A stretch of 64,000 bases of DNA from VAZQ01 sp050179645 (GCA_050179645.1 JBFXEX010000009.1:6521-70520); one strand, 5' to 3'; numbered from the stretch's first letter, positions 1-9,989 are shown. Notes: generated by a model from the letters alone, not told the origin. Translations and numbers: made by a program.

Positions 1-174
1 GCGCGACGCGCCGCAGATCGGCGACTGCACATAGGCCCGGCTGAAGCGCACGGCCTTCGCCGCCAGCGCATCGATGTGCGGGGTATCGAGGTGCGGATGG
101 CCGGTGCAGGACAGATAGTCGAACCGCAGCTGGTCGCACATGATGAACAGGATATTCTTGATCGTCCGGCGCAT
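1..174 (-). CDS. Sulfatase family protein, N-terminal part (cut by window edge)
   Basis: Only the first 58 codons are present; the gene reads leftwards out of the window from an ATG at 174. The opening hydrophobic strand ends in MCDQLR, where Asp14 is the expected calcium ligand of the alkaline-phosphatase/sulfatase superfamily. The visible part ends in Cys-Gly-Ala-Ser-Arg (Cys54 to Arg58), which fits the C-x-(P/A)-x-R motif whose cysteine is converted to formylglycine. No signal peptide is visible, suggesting a cytoplasmic enzyme such as an arylsulfatase, choline-sulfatase or phosphonate monoester hydrolase. The substrate cannot be told from this fragment. It is divergent from the thiamine operon. 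Confidence 0.8.
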   Translation of the reverse strand, partial: MRRTIKNILFIMCDQLRFDYLSCTGHPHLDTPHIDALAAKAVRFSRAYVQSPICGASR

Positions 175-350
175 GCTTCCGTCGCTCTGGTGAGATGATG
201 GGGCTCCACTCTAGCGTCATCTCGGGTCATTCCGGAACCGCCGTTGGACCGCTGCAGCGCAGCAAGGGCGGCGGCCGCGGCCAACTGATCCGGACGGCGG
301 GAACCCGCGGCGGGACGGGGGCGACGGAGCCAGCCATGCCTGTAATCGCG

Positions 351-378
351 TTGACACATAAGCGAAGCGGCCTACATT
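351..378 (+). promoter_or_regulatory. Sigma-70-type promoter for the thiamine operon
   Basis: A perfect -35 hexamer TTGACA (351-356) and a -10-like TACATT (373-378) are separated by 16 bases. They lie just upstream of the TPP riboswitch, so transcription would start near 385 and include the whole aptamer. Placement is seen in sequence; activity is inferred. Confidence 0.6.
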
Positions 379-383
379 AGCGC

Positions 384-491
384 CGTTCCGAGGGGAGCTC
401 CGGCAGGGAGCTGAGAGACCGCCCGCCTCCATCGACAGGAGGCACCGCGGGTACCCTTTGAACCTGATCCGGGTCATGCCGGCGAAGGGAC
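384..491 (+). promoter_or_regulatory. TPP riboswitch (THI element)
   Basis: The conserved aptamer parts are present in order: a purine-rich GGGGAGC near 392, CTGAGA at 411-416, a variable stem (421-450), then ACCC at 453-456 followed by TGAACCTGATC and the closing GGGTCATGCCGGCGAAGGGA ending at 490. This is the classic thi-box that binds thiamine pyrophosphate. It lies 16 bases before the first gene of the operon, close enough to mask its ribosome binding site, so control of translation initiation is likely. The controlled unit appears to be the membrane protein at 507-893 plus thiC. Confidence 0.95.
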
Positions 492-506
492 AGGACCGCT
501 CAATCC

Positions 507-893
507 ATGACGAACTCGATCTTCCTTGCGAAGCTGATGGGGCCGGTCGCGCTCGTTCTCGCGATCAGCCTGTTCATGCACACCGAGGCGTATCGGGCCA
601 TGGCGCATGAATTCCTCCACAGCTCCGCCCTGATCTACCTCGCCGGCCTGCTGACCATGACGGCGGGCCTCGCGGTCGTCCTCACCCACAACGTCTGGAT
701 CGCGAACTGGCCGGTGCTGATCACGCTGTTCGGCTGGCTCGCCACCATCGGCGGCGCGGTGCGGATCGCGTTCCCGGACCAGGTCAGGACCACCGGCGAA
801 GCCATGCTCCGCAAGCCGATGGCGATGACCATCGGCGGCGCGATCTGGCTCGCCGTCGGCGCCGTCCTCTGCTTCTTCGGCTATTTCCGCTAA
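507..893 (+). CDS. Small four-helix membrane protein in the TPP-riboswitch operon
   Basis: The product is 128 residues, not matched to a named family. About four hydrophobic segments are visible (roughly residues 9-25, 40-60, 68-88 and 105-126), so it should be an inner-membrane protein. It is the first gene after the TPP riboswitch and ends 32 bases before thiC, so it should be expressed when thiamine pyrophosphate is scarce. The context suggests a role in thiamine or pyrimidine-precursor transport or salvage, but nothing in the sequence proves this. It does not resemble ThiT, PnuT or CytX in length or helix number. The existence of the gene is well supported by codon pattern and operon position. 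Confidence 0.75.
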   Translation: MTNSIFLAKLMGPVALVLAISLFMHTEAYRAMAHEFLHSSALIYLAGLLTMTAGLAVVLTHNVWIANWPVLITLFGWLATIGGAVRIAFPDQVRTTGEAMLRKPMAMTIGGAIWLAVGAVLCFFGYFR

Positions 894-925
894 CTCGCAA
901 GCACCCGCGAAAGGGAGCCAACACA

Positions 926-2887
<1,962 letters not shown>

Positions 2888-2899
2888 CCGGCTCGGTGC

Positions 2900-3418
2900 G
2901 TGCCGATCCTCATCTTCATTGCCGGCCCCAATGGAGCCGGCAAGACGACGTTCGCGAACGAATATCTTTCGGCAGACGAAAGGCGCTTTGAGTTCGTCAA
3001 TGCGGACGAAATAGCGCGCGGATTGGCGGAGACCGGACTTCAACCTCCATCGGATGTTCTCGCCGGACGAATGATGCTGGATCGAATTGACGATCTGATT
3101 AAGGCAGGCGCAGACCTCGTGGTGGAGACCACGCTCGCGAGCCTGACCTACGCACGAAAGATCCCGCTTTGGCGCCGGCAAGGCTACCTCGTGACGCTGG
3201 CTTACCTGCGCCTGCACTCGGTCGAAGATTCGATGGCCCGGGTGCGCAGAAGAATGGCCGCCGGCGGTCATGGTATCCCGGAGGACGTCATCCGGCGACG
3301 ATTTGGCAAAAGCCTTTCCTACTTCGAAACGATCTACAAACAGATCGTCGATGAGTGGTATGTTTGGGACAGCCGGGAGGGCGGATTCGCCCTGGTTGAA
3401 ACGTCAAGGCGACACTGA
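2900..3418 (+). CDS. Zeta-toxin-like P-loop kinase
   Basis: The 172-residue product starts with a Walker A motif GPNGAGKTT (about residues 9-17), followed by the NADEIARGL block and the VVETTLAS block typical of zeta-toxin-fold kinases. An arginine-rich RRRFGKS segment near the C-terminus matches the family lid region. Classical zeta toxins phosphorylate UDP-N-acetylglucosamine; the short chromosomal relatives are often of unknown target. It begins with GTG only 12 bases after thiC stops and overlaps nothing, so read-through from thiC is possible. Base composition is visibly lower in GC than thiC, which suggests acquisition. A tiny gene follows after 2 bases. The zeta-like fold is clear; toxicity is not shown. 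Confidence 0.8.
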   Translation: MPILIFIAGPNGAGKTTFANEYLSADERRFEFVNADEIARGLAETGLQPPSDVLAGRMMLDRIDDLIKAGADLVVETTLASLTYARKIPLWRRQGYLVTLAYLRLHSVEDSMARVRRRMAAGGHGIPEDVIRRRFGKSLSYFETIYKQIVDEWYVWDSREGGFALVETSRRH

Positions 3419-3420
3419 TC

Positions 3421-3597
3421 ATGAGCAAAGGACTTGATCTGGCGAAAGCCGAGGCCGCCCTGAAGCGTGCCGCGCACAAGGCCATTTATGGCACACGCGA
3501 GGAGCGATCGGGACGGTTTCTCCCAGCGAACAAACAGCCGACGCCCACTCGCAACGAACCACGCCCCCCGACTGTCGGGCAGCGACGAAAGTCTTGA
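3421..3597 (+). CDS. Small partner protein following the zeta-toxin-like gene
   Basis: This 58-codon gene starts with ATG two bases after the stop of the zeta-like kinase, so the two are almost certainly co-transcribed. The product begins with an amphipathic, Ala/Lys-rich helix (about residues 1-22), then a Thr-Arg-Glu-Glu-Arg-Ser-Gly-Arg segment and a Pro/Arg-rich tail. It is not recognisably an epsilon antitoxin. A second-position small gene in such a pair could be an antitoxin, an adaptor, or simply a conserved small protein. Coding potential is supported by spacing and composition only. Confidence 0.5.
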   Translation: MSKGLDLAKAEAALKRAAHKAIYGTREERSGRFLPANKQPTPTRNEPRPPTVGQRRKS

Positions 3598-3687
3598 ATC
3601 CTGTTTCGACAGAACTAAACGATGCGGTAAGGGTCAATCACAGAGCGAACGCGGTCTACCTGACTATCGCCCGGTCAAGGACAGCAA

Positions 3688-3784
3688 GTAGCCTGGATTG
3701 AGCGCAGCGAAATCCGGGGCATACATCAGAGATATCCCGGATGTAGAGAGAGCCCGGATGTCGCTTCGCTCCATCCAGGCTACG
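3688..3784. repeat. Palindromic dispersed repeat (CCTGGAT/ATCCAGG type)
   Basis: An imperfect inverted repeat begins GTAGCCTGGAT and ends ATCCAGGCTAC, with inner AGCGAAATCCGG and CGGATGTCGCTT-like arms. Related elements occur at 4735-4828 and 5224-5416. These are intergenic, RNA-hairpin-forming repeats of the kind common in Bradyrhizobium-like genomes. Confidence 0.7.
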
Positions 3785-3813
3785 GCTCCTAATCCGCCCT
3801 ACGGGCTGCGGCT

Positions 3814-4146
3814 CTACAGATATTTCTTATCATCGCCCACGAGCAAATCCCGAAGGTTCTTGCCAACGGGGAAGCCATAACCTTTGCCGGGTGCCTCCCA
3901 CATGAGTTTGCCGGATGCGTGATGATCACTCGCATAAATCTGTGCGCCGATCATCTTCAACGCCAAATCGAGCGCCTGCACCGCGTCGATACCCCCTGCA
4001 GACATTGTCACCATGCCGTCCGGCCAGTCGACCTCGAACTTGCATGACCAAGAGGCGGCCTCTTGCTCGGGCGCGAAGATTCGAACAGGAATTTCAATAT
4101 CGCGCGTTGCGCTGCGAAGTTTAAGTATACGGGTGGCAATGACCAT
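3814..4146 (-). CDS. Conserved hypothetical protein, 110 residues
   Basis: Reading from the ATG at 4146, the product is 110 residues with no signal peptide or membrane segment. It contains a beta-rich stretch around residues 12-50 with Trp-Ser-Cys-Lys-Phe and a central helix with ALDLALKMIG, and ends in a basic, lysine-rich tail. The pattern recalls small uncharacterised domain proteins of the DUF6968 kind, but I cannot confirm that. Upstream in-frame codons to 4242 exist, but the ATG at 4146 starts the well-structured part. It is flanked by repeats, and its function is unknown. Confidence 0.55.
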   Translation of the reverse strand: MVIATRILKLRSATRDIEIPVRIFAPEQEAASWSCKFEVDWPDGMVTMSAGGIDAVQALDLALKMIGAQIYASDHHASGKLMWEAPGKGYGFPVGKNLRDLLVGDDKKYL

Positions 4147-4545
4147 GATGGCGCTCAATCTGCCACGGAGGGGCGGCGGGTACGCCTTTGCTAACCCGCC
4201 CGATGACGTCAATTCAATTCGTCGCCGGCTTGACAGGCTCAAAGTCCTATGTATTATTTCCTAATCCCAAGCTTGCGCAGACTGCGTAAACTTGTCTGCG
4301 CGGAGCGCCGGGAGGCGTGCGCGCCCGACCACGGCGCGCGCCGCGCCTCATGTGCGCGGAGTTGGTGCGCCTTCCGACGCTCCGCCTCCCCTCCCGCATG
4401 TCGGGCCTGCCCGATATGCGGAAAGCAACACGCAATCTCGGGCGCAACGCGCCGCGAGCACAAAATCATTTGACCGAAATCGAAAAGGATATGCGCGATG
4501 AAAATCATTCGTGCTGACCACCGCCTTCGCCAAGCGTTCGGTGCT

Positions 4546-4684
4546 CACCCTCCCCTGGAGGGGGAGGGTCGGCGCAGCATCGAGCGGAGCGAGATGCAAG
4601 CCGGGGTGGGGTGATCTTCAATCGAAAGACTTTCACCCCACCCCGCTCGCTTCGCTCGCGACCCTCCCCCTCCAGGGGAGGGTG
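4546..4684. repeat. Large palindromic repeat with perfect 26-base terminal inverted repeats
   Basis: The left arm at 4546-4571 (starting CACCCTCCCCTGGAGGGGG) is the exact reverse complement of the right arm at 4659-4684. Inside them GGGGTGGGGTGA and TCACCCCACCCC form a second pair of arms. No transposase is present. A related poly-C/poly-G element lies at 63664-63778. Confidence 0.8.
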
Positions 4685-4734
4685 AAGGGCGGCACGCGTT
4701 GGAAGAAAACAAGCATTGCCCGGAAATCGAGCCA

Positions 4735-4828
4735 GCGTAGCCCGGATTGAGCGCCCGCGAAATCCGGGACAACGCTTGCGTTTCATGCATCCTCCCCGGA
4801 TTTCACTCAGGCTCAATCCGGGTTACGC
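4735..4828. repeat. Palindromic dispersed repeat (CCCGGATT/AATCCGGG type)
   Basis: Outer arms GCGTAGCCCGGATTGAGC and GCTCAATCCGGGTTACGC are almost perfect inverted copies, with inner arms GAAATCCGGG and CCCGGATTTC. The element ends 7 bases before the next start codon, so a transcript from further upstream would carry the hairpin in its leader. Confidence 0.8.
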
Positions 4829-4835
4829 TTGCCGA

Positions 4836-5210
4836 ATGAGCGCGAACCAGACCACCACCGTGAAGAAGCATCGAATCTATACAATGAGCTTCGCCAGCGT
4901 CTATCCGCACTATGTTGCCAAGGCGGAGAAGAAGGGACGCACGAAAGCGGAAGTCGACGAGATCATTCGTTGGCTGACCGGCTACACGCAGAAAGCGCTG
5001 GAAGCCCAACTGAAGAAGAAGACGGACATCGAGCATTTCATTGCGCAAGCGCCGCAACTGAACGCGTCGCGGGCCCTGATCAAGGGCGTGATCTGCGGCA
5101 TCCGGGTGGAAGACATCAAGGAGCCGCTGATGCAGGAAGTCCGCTACCTGGACAAACTGATCGACGAACTGGCGAAAGGCAAAGCCATGGAAAAGATTTT
5201 GCGGAAGTAG
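4836..5210 (+). CDS. DUF2200 family protein
   Basis: The 124-residue product contains the characteristic block KHRIYTMSFASVYPHYVAK followed by GRTKAEVDEIIRWLTGY, which I recognise as the DUF2200 family. It is an all-alpha, cytoplasmic protein with no known reaction. Family members are usually about 115 residues, so the ATG at 4836 gives a normal length with a short Thr/Val N-terminal extension. The gene is alone between two repeat blocks and its regulation is not evident. Confidence 0.85.
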   Translation: MSANQTTTVKKHRIYTMSFASVYPHYVAKAEKKGRTKAEVDEIIRWLTGYTQKALEAQLKKKTDIEHFIAQAPQLNASRALIKGVICGIRVEDIKEPLMQEVRYLDKLIDELAKGKAMEKILRK

Positions 5211-5223
5211 CGATCTTTGGAAG

Positions 5224-5425
5224 CCGTAGCCCGGATGGAGCGCAGCGCAATCCGGGGCCGGCATTGCCGCATGCAACCCCGCATTCCGCTTCGCTCCATG
5301 CAACCCCGCATTCCGCTTCGCTCCATGCGGGCTACGGGTCCTGCCTCCTTGCACGCACCGTTCCCGGATTTCGCTCCGCTCCATCCGGGCGACGGGCTTC
5401 GTTCCATGCGGGCTCAGGCTACGGC
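5224..5425. repeat. Composite repeat block with a 27-base tandem duplication
   Basis: CCCGGATGGAGCGCAGCG arms are followed by two exact copies of a 27-base unit (5271-5297 and 5298-5324, beginning ATGCAACCCCGCATTCCGC). Further half-palindromes (CCCGGATTTCGCTCCG, CTCCATCCGGG) extend to about 5416. It looks like several palindromic elements that landed in or recombined with each other. Confidence 0.7.
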
Positions 5426-5500
5426 TATCCGCCGCAGACCCTTCTCATGCGCCGGCGCAATGGCTAGGTTCGCCGCAACAAACCTGCCCCCGGAGGAACG

Positions 5501-6466
5501 ATGATCGCCCGCCGCACCCTGCTGACTGCTGTCGCGTTGTCCTGCCTCGCGGCCGGCGCAGCCCAGGCCCAGCCCTATCCGAACAAGCCGGTCCGGCTGA
5601 TCCTGCCCTATACCGCGGGCTCGCCGAACGACGCGGTGGCGCGGCTCTTTGCCCCCTTTCTTTCGAACCAGCTCGGCCAGCCGGTGGTGATCGACAACCG
5701 CCCCGGCGGCGGCACCACGGTGGGCGTCAACGCGGTGATGCAGGCGCCGCCCGACGGCTATACGCTCTTGTTCTCGAACAGCCCCTCGCACCTGATCGCG
5801 CCGCTGATCAACGATACGTTCGTGCACGACCCGCTGAAGGACTTCGTGCCGATCGCCCTGGTGGGCGCCAGCTCCAACGTCCTCGTCATCCCGGGCGACT
5901 TTCCGGCCAAGACCGTGCAGGAGTTCGTCGCCTACGCCAAGGCCAACCCGGGCAAGCTCAATTTCGGCTTCGGCCAGGGCACCCAGCCGCAGCTCGTCGG
6001 CGAGATGTTCAAGATGGCGGCGGACATCGACCTCCTGAACGTGCCCTACAAGGGCGGCATGCAGGCCGTCACCGACATGATGGGCGGCCGCATCCATCTC
6101 AACATCGGCGCCGCCGGAACGCTGGTGCCGCTGCACGAGGCCGGCAAGATCCGCATGATCGGCTACACCGGCACCAAGCGGAACCCGCAGCTGCCCGACA
6201 TCCCGACCATGATCGAGGCGGGCTATCCCTCCGTGGTCTCAACCACCTACTACGGCCTGCTCGGCCGCCACGACCTCCCCGCCGAGATCGTCAACCGGCT
6301 CAACGCCGCGACCGCCGAAGCGCTGAAGGACCCGCAACTGCAGGCCGGCCTCGCCAAGATCCGGTTTGCCCCGGTGACGATGTCGTCTGCCGAAATGGCC
6401 GCGCTGTTCGCCACGGAGTCCGCGCGCTGGGCCCCGGTGGTGAAGGCCACCGGCTTCGGCAAGTAG
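5501..6466 (+). CDS. Bug/TctC-family periplasmic binding protein
   Basis: The 321-residue product is a full-length tripartite tricarboxylate transporter receptor (Bug family). It has an ARRTLL N-terminus, a signal peptide cleaved near residue 24 after AQA, and the family landmarks KPVRLILPY, DNRPGGGTTVG, PDGYTLLF, NVPYKGG and the LPDIPTM block. Such proteins bind small carboxylates or amides in the periplasm. The membrane partners TctA and TctB are not nearby, so this is an orphan receptor. A CCGGAGG ribosome binding site lies just before the ATG. Its ligand cannot be told from sequence. Confidence 0.92.
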   Translation: MIARRTLLTAVALSCLAAGAAQAQPYPNKPVRLILPYTAGSPNDAVARLFAPFLSNQLGQPVVIDNRPGGGTTVGVNAVMQAPPDGYTLLFSNSPSHLIAPLINDTFVHDPLKDFVPIALVGASSNVLVIPGDFPAKTVQEFVAYAKANPGKLNFGFGQGTQPQLVGEMFKMAADIDLLNVPYKGGMQAVTDMMGGRIHLNIGAAGTLVPLHEAGKIRMIGYTGTKRNPQLPDIPTMIEAGYPSVVSTTYYGLLGRHDLPAEIVNRLNAATAEALKDPQLQAGLAKIRFAPVTMSSAEMAALFATESARWAPVVKATGFGK

Positions 6467-6470
6467 CGGA

Positions 6471-7133
6471 TCAATCGCCGAATACCCACCGCACGATCCG
6501 CGCATCGCTCCGGTAGCCGCCGTTCCTGGCGAACGGCTCGTTGTGCCAGAACGCGTCGGCCGCCGCCCGGTCGGGCAGTTCGAGCAGCAGCGCGGTGCCA
6601 ATGTTGTCGGCGCCGTCCGCCGAACGGATCGGCCCGCGAAAGATGAAGCTTTCGCCGTACGACGCGAAGTAGGACTCGTGGGCGTGCAGGTGCTCCCGGT
6701 AAAATTCCGGGGCGGCGGTCTTGGGCCCGGTGCACAGGAACTGCTGCAGGCCCCTGCGGGCGTAGTCGGCCGCGCGTTTCTGGAAGCTGTTCGACCAGCG
6801 GTGAACCTCGACCCGCTCGAAGACGCCGGCCTTGTTCATGGGCTCATCGGTCAGAAACCTGTCCACCGCCCCGCGATCATCAAGCTGGATGAAGAACGAG
6901 CTGCCGAGCGTGTCGCGGCCGTCGTCCGAAACGAAATGCCCGTAGCCGATGACGCACTCGCCGAAACTCGCCACGTAGCTTTTCTGCTCCGCCAGCAGGG
7001 CACGCCGCGTGTCCTGGGCTCCCGGCTTATCCCAGCAATAGATCGCCCACTGCGCCGCCTTCGTGCGGTAATAGTCCTGCAACGCCTCCCCGCTCAGTCC
7101 ATAGCGCGGATCGCCCGGCAGATATCCGGTCAT
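6471..7133 (-). CDS. Tandem YciI/dimeric alpha-beta barrel protein
   Basis: The 220-residue product consists of two similar halves. The first (about residues 30-120) and the second (about 125-215) each contain a long-helix segment, a SFGE or SYGE block, a GP/GH strand and the D-R-A-A/G-V-D-x-F-L/W segment typical of YciI-like domains. One chain may therefore form the barrel that other YciI proteins build as dimers. No catalytic function is known for most of the family. The ATG at 7133 was preferred to an upstream codon at 7196 because the extra 21 residues look non-coding. It converges with the Bug gene at 5501, with 4 bases between stops. Confidence 0.75.
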   Translation of the reverse strand: MTGYLPGDPRYGLSGEALQDYYRTKAAQWAIYCWDKPGAQDTRRALLAEQKSYVASFGECVIGYGHFVSDDGRDTLGSSFFIQLDDRGAVDRFLTDEPMNKAGVFERVEVHRWSNSFQKRAADYARRGLQQFLCTGPKTAAPEFYREHLHAHESYFASYGESFIFRGPIRSADGADNIGTALLLELPDRAAADAFWHNEPFARNGGYRSDARIVRWVFGD

Positions 7134-7199
7134 GCGTCCCTCATTCGCAATTCGCACCAGCAAGCGATTCGAAATGACACAGCAAGCGGCGCCCATGCC

Positions 7200-7961
7200 C
7201 TACCCGCGCCCGATGAACGAACGCATCTGGTTCGGCAGGATCGTCGCCTCGTAGAGATTGACCTCCGCCGGCAGCGCCGCCATCAGCACCGCGACCTTGG
7301 CGACGTCCTCGGCCGCCATCACGTAATCGTCGGGGGTGGCGCCGGGCCCGGCCTTGGTGCGGCCGCGCCGCGTCGAGAACGAGCTCAGCGTCGCGCCGGG
7401 ATGCAGGATCGACGACACCACGCCGTACTTGCGGCCGTCCATGGTCAACTGGTGCGTCATGCCCTGCATGGCGAACTTGGTCGCGGTGTAGGGCAGCGAA
7501 TCCGGGCGCGGGGTCTTGGCCGAGACACTGCCGACATTGATGATGCGCCCGCCCTGCGGCGTCTGCGCCTTCATGATGCGGATCGCCTCGCGGCTGCAGA
7601 GGAACGGCGCGGTCAGATTGATGTCGAGCACCTCCTGCCAGTACTGCAGCGAGATGTCCTCGGTATTGATATGGGTCGCGACGCCGGCGTTGTTCACCAG
7701 CACGTCGAGACGGCCATAGGTCTCCTTCGCCTTGGCGAACAGCGCGACGATCTCCTGCTCTTTCGAAAGATCGGCCGGCACGGTCAGCGCCTCGCCGCCA
7801 TGCGAACGAATGCCGGCGGCGACTTCGTCCAGGAGTTCCGCGCGCCGCGCCACCAGCACGGTCTTGGCCCCCTCCGCCGCAAACATCTCGGCGATGCTGC
7901 GGCCGATGCCGTTGCTCGCCCCGGTCACGATCGCCACCTTGTCCTGCAACTGTTTGCTCAT
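7200..7961 (-). CDS. Short-chain dehydrogenase/reductase
   Basis: The 253-residue product is a classical SDR with the NAD(P)-binding TGASNGIG motif near residue 15, the NNAG motif, a serine in the NVGSVS strand, and the catalytic YTATK (Tyr-x-x-x-Lys). It lacks membrane segments. It probably oxidises or reduces a small alcohol or ketone; the substrate is unknown. The start at 7961 has a GGAGG-like site upstream. The next gene on the same strand, a Bug binding protein, ends at 8162, about 200 bases before this start. Co-regulation of uptake and oxidation is possible but unproven. Confidence 0.9.
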   Translation of the reverse strand: MSKQLQDKVAIVTGASNGIGRSIAEMFAAEGAKTVLVARRAELLDEVAAGIRSHGGEALTVPADLSKEQEIVALFAKAKETYGRLDVLVNNAGVATHINTEDISLQYWQEVLDINLTAPFLCSREAIRIMKAQTPQGGRIINVGSVSAKTPRPDSLPYTATKFAMQGMTHQLTMDGRKYGVVSSILHPGATLSSFSTRRGRTKAGPGATPDDYVMAAEDVAKVAVLMAALPAEVNLYEATILPNQMRSFIGRG

Positions 7962-8161
7962 CCGATTCCTCCGACAATGCAGCGAACGTAGCTTGCGGGG
8001 CGCAAGAAGCGAAGCACGTTGCGCCAACCAATGTTTGAAGGTGCAAGGTAGGGTGGGCAAAGCCGCGGCACGCGCCGTGCCCACGCGCTTCCGGAACCCC
8101 GCCATGCAGAAGAACGTCCGCGTGGGCTTTGCTGCGCTCAGCCCACGCTACGAAGCCAGCG

Positions 8162-9145
8162 CTACTGCGGCTTCAGGCCGGCGGCCTTCGCGGCCTCGGC
8201 GCTGCGCTCGAACTCGCCCTTGATGTAGTCGGCAAAGCCTTTCGGCGTCTGCAGCGGCTCCGACACCAGCTCGGCGCCGGTCGCCAGGAACCGGTCCTGC
8301 ACGGACTTGGTGGCGAGTGTCTTGACCAGCGCCTTGTTCAGCGCGTCGATCACCTCGGGTGGCGTTTTCGCCGGCGCCAGAAGCCCGACATAGCTCGCCG
8401 CCAGGAAGTCCTTGAGCCCCGCCTCCTTCATGGTCGGCACCTCGGGCGCGAGCTTGGGCCGTTCTGCGGAGGCCACCGCCAGGATGCGCAGCTTGCCGGC
8501 CTTGTGGTGCGGCAGCGCGGTCGACATCTCGGTCATCATGCCGTTGACGGTGCCGGAGAGCGTGTCGGGCACCAGCGTCGAGCCGCCCTTATAGGGCACA
8601 TGCGTCAGCTTGGCGCCGGTCGCGGCCATGAAGCGCACCAGCGTCATGTGACCGGCGCTGCCGGTGCCTGACGTGGCGATGGTGACCGGCTGCTTCTTCG
8701 AGAGTTCGACGAGTTCAGCGACGGTCTTGGCCGGCACCGCAGGGTTCACGACGATCGCGTGAGGCGCGAGATTGGCGAGCCCGACCGCCGTGAAGTCCTT
8801 GAGCGTATCGTAGCTCAGCTTGGCCTGCACGAACGGATTGACGGTGAGCGGCCCGTTCGAGCCGATCAGCAGCGTATAGCCATCAGGCGCGGCCGACGCG
8901 ACCGCGGCGGCGCCGAGGCTGCCGCCAGCGCCCGCGCGGTTCTCGACCACCAGGTTCTGGCCAAGCACCGGCGACATCCCTTCCGAGAGCAGCCGTCCCA
9001 CCAGGTCGGCGTTGCCGCCCGCCGCGAACGGCACGATCAGCCGGATCGGCCGGTCAGGAAAGGCCGCGAATGCCGAACGGCCGGCAAGCGGGATGAGCGG
9101 AGCGGCGGCAAGCGTAGCGATCAGCGTGCGGCGAGACAGAGCCAT
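8162..9145 (-). CDS. Bug/TctC-family periplasmic binding protein
   Basis: The 327-residue product has an SRRTLIATLAAAP signal sequence ending in AFA (about residue 23), then RPIRLIVPFAAGG, VENRAGAGG, PDGYTLL, HVPYKGG and VPTMKEAGL blocks of the Bug family. It is an orphan receptor without TctA/TctB neighbours. The start at 9145 gives the signal peptide directly; longer readings to 9352 are not convincing. It is divergent from the SnoaL-like gene at 9435 and upstream of an SDR gene on the same strand. The bound ligand is unknown. Confidence 0.92.
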   Translation of the reverse strand: MALSRRTLIATLAAAPLIPLAGRSAFAAFPDRPIRLIVPFAAGGNADLVGRLLSEGMSPVLGQNLVVENRAGAGGSLGAAAVASAAPDGYTLLIGSNGPLTVNPFVQAKLSYDTLKDFTAVGLANLAPHAIVVNPAVPAKTVAELVELSKKQPVTIATSGTGSAGHMTLVRFMAATGAKLTHVPYKGGSTLVPDTLSGTVNGMMTEMSTALPHHKAGKLRILAVASAERPKLAPEVPTMKEAGLKDFLAASYVGLLAPAKTPPEVIDALNKALVKTLATKSVQDRFLATGAELVSEPLQTPKGFADYIKGEFERSAEAAKAAGLKPQ

Positions 9146-9434
9146 TGAGTTCACCCGGGGAAAATTTGAGGTCCGTGCAGTGTTCCGCGTCGAGCCGCCG
9201 CAGGCAAGGGCCATGCTGCCGCGGTTCCGGACATCAAATCCGCCGCTAAACTTCCGCCGACCGACGATGAGCGGACGGCCCACGACGGCGCACACGCGGC
9301 TTGCCAATAGCATTCCGCGCCAAGCTTTCGGGCAAGCCAACTTCGCGCCCATTCGGGAAAATTTCGTGTCGTCACCGGATCAGCAAATGCCCGTGCAAGA
9401 CTGGCTGAAGAAGCGCCAGATCGGAGGACAAGCA

Positions 9435-9959
9435 ATGAGCCCCTTATCGGACCGGCATCAGGCGATGGCCGACCTCTTGCAGCGGCATATGGACGCCGAA
9501 CTCGTCGGCGATCTCGATACCACGATGGCGACGATGAGCGACGACCCGCATCTCAACCACGTGCCGACCATGGCCGGCGGCGTCGGCCGCCAGGGCGTGC
9601 GGAACTTCTATCGGGATCATCTGGTCGGCAAGTTCTTTCCCCCGGACGTGCGGATCACGAACGTGTCGCGTACCGTCGGCGACGAGCGGGTGGTGGACGA
9701 GGTCGTCATCAACTTCACCCACACGAGACCGATCGACTGGCTCCTTCCCGGCGTTCCGCCGACCGGCAAGCGCGTCGAGATCGCGGTCGCCGTCATTGTC
9801 GGATTCAAGGACGGCAAAATCACGCACGAGCACATCTATTGGGATCAGGCTTCGGTGCTGGCGCAGATCGGACTGTTGGACCCCCTCGGACTGCCGGTGA
9901 GCGGCGCCGAGGCCGCGCGCAAGGTGCTCAATCCAAAGCTCCCGGCCCGGCCGATGTGA
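9435..9959 (+). CDS. SnoaL/NTF2-like fold protein
   Basis: The 174-residue product starts at an ATG preceded by GGAGGACAAGCA. It has the pattern of nuclear-transport-factor-2-like proteins: an N-terminal helix with DTTMATMSDDPHLNHVP, a GRQGVRNFYRDHL block that resembles the ketosteroid isomerase/SnoaL family, alternating strands, and GKITHEHIYWDQASVL near residue 140. Proteins of this kind are seen beside dienelactone hydrolases and polyketide cyclases. No reaction can be assigned. It follows the divergent Bug gene and is followed by a pseudogene. Confidence 0.8.
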   Translation: MSPLSDRHQAMADLLQRHMDAELVGDLDTTMATMSDDPHLNHVPTMAGGVGRQGVRNFYRDHLVGKFFPPDVRITNVSRTVGDERVVDEVVINFTHTRPIDWLLPGVPPTGKRVEIAVAVIVGFKDGKITHEHIYWDQASVLAQIGLLDPLGLPVSGAEAARKVLNPKLPARPM

Positions 9960-9989
9960 GGCGCGCCTGCCGCCGCACGATGGGGGCCC

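Larger units (their letters stand above)
4147..4835. other. Gene-free stretch rich in inverted repeats
   Basis: No convincing gene was found in this stretch. It holds a GC-rich imperfect repeat region at about 4295-4400 (CGCGCCCGACCACGGCGCGCG and related arms), a palindromic element with perfect 26-base ends at 4546-4684, and a CCCGGATT-type palindrome at 4735-4828 that runs up to the start of the next gene. Confidence 0.6.

Noticed and set aside
5271..5324. Possible CRISPR-like repeats
   Set aside because: Only two 27-base units, directly adjacent without spacers, and no cas genes. It is a tandem duplication.
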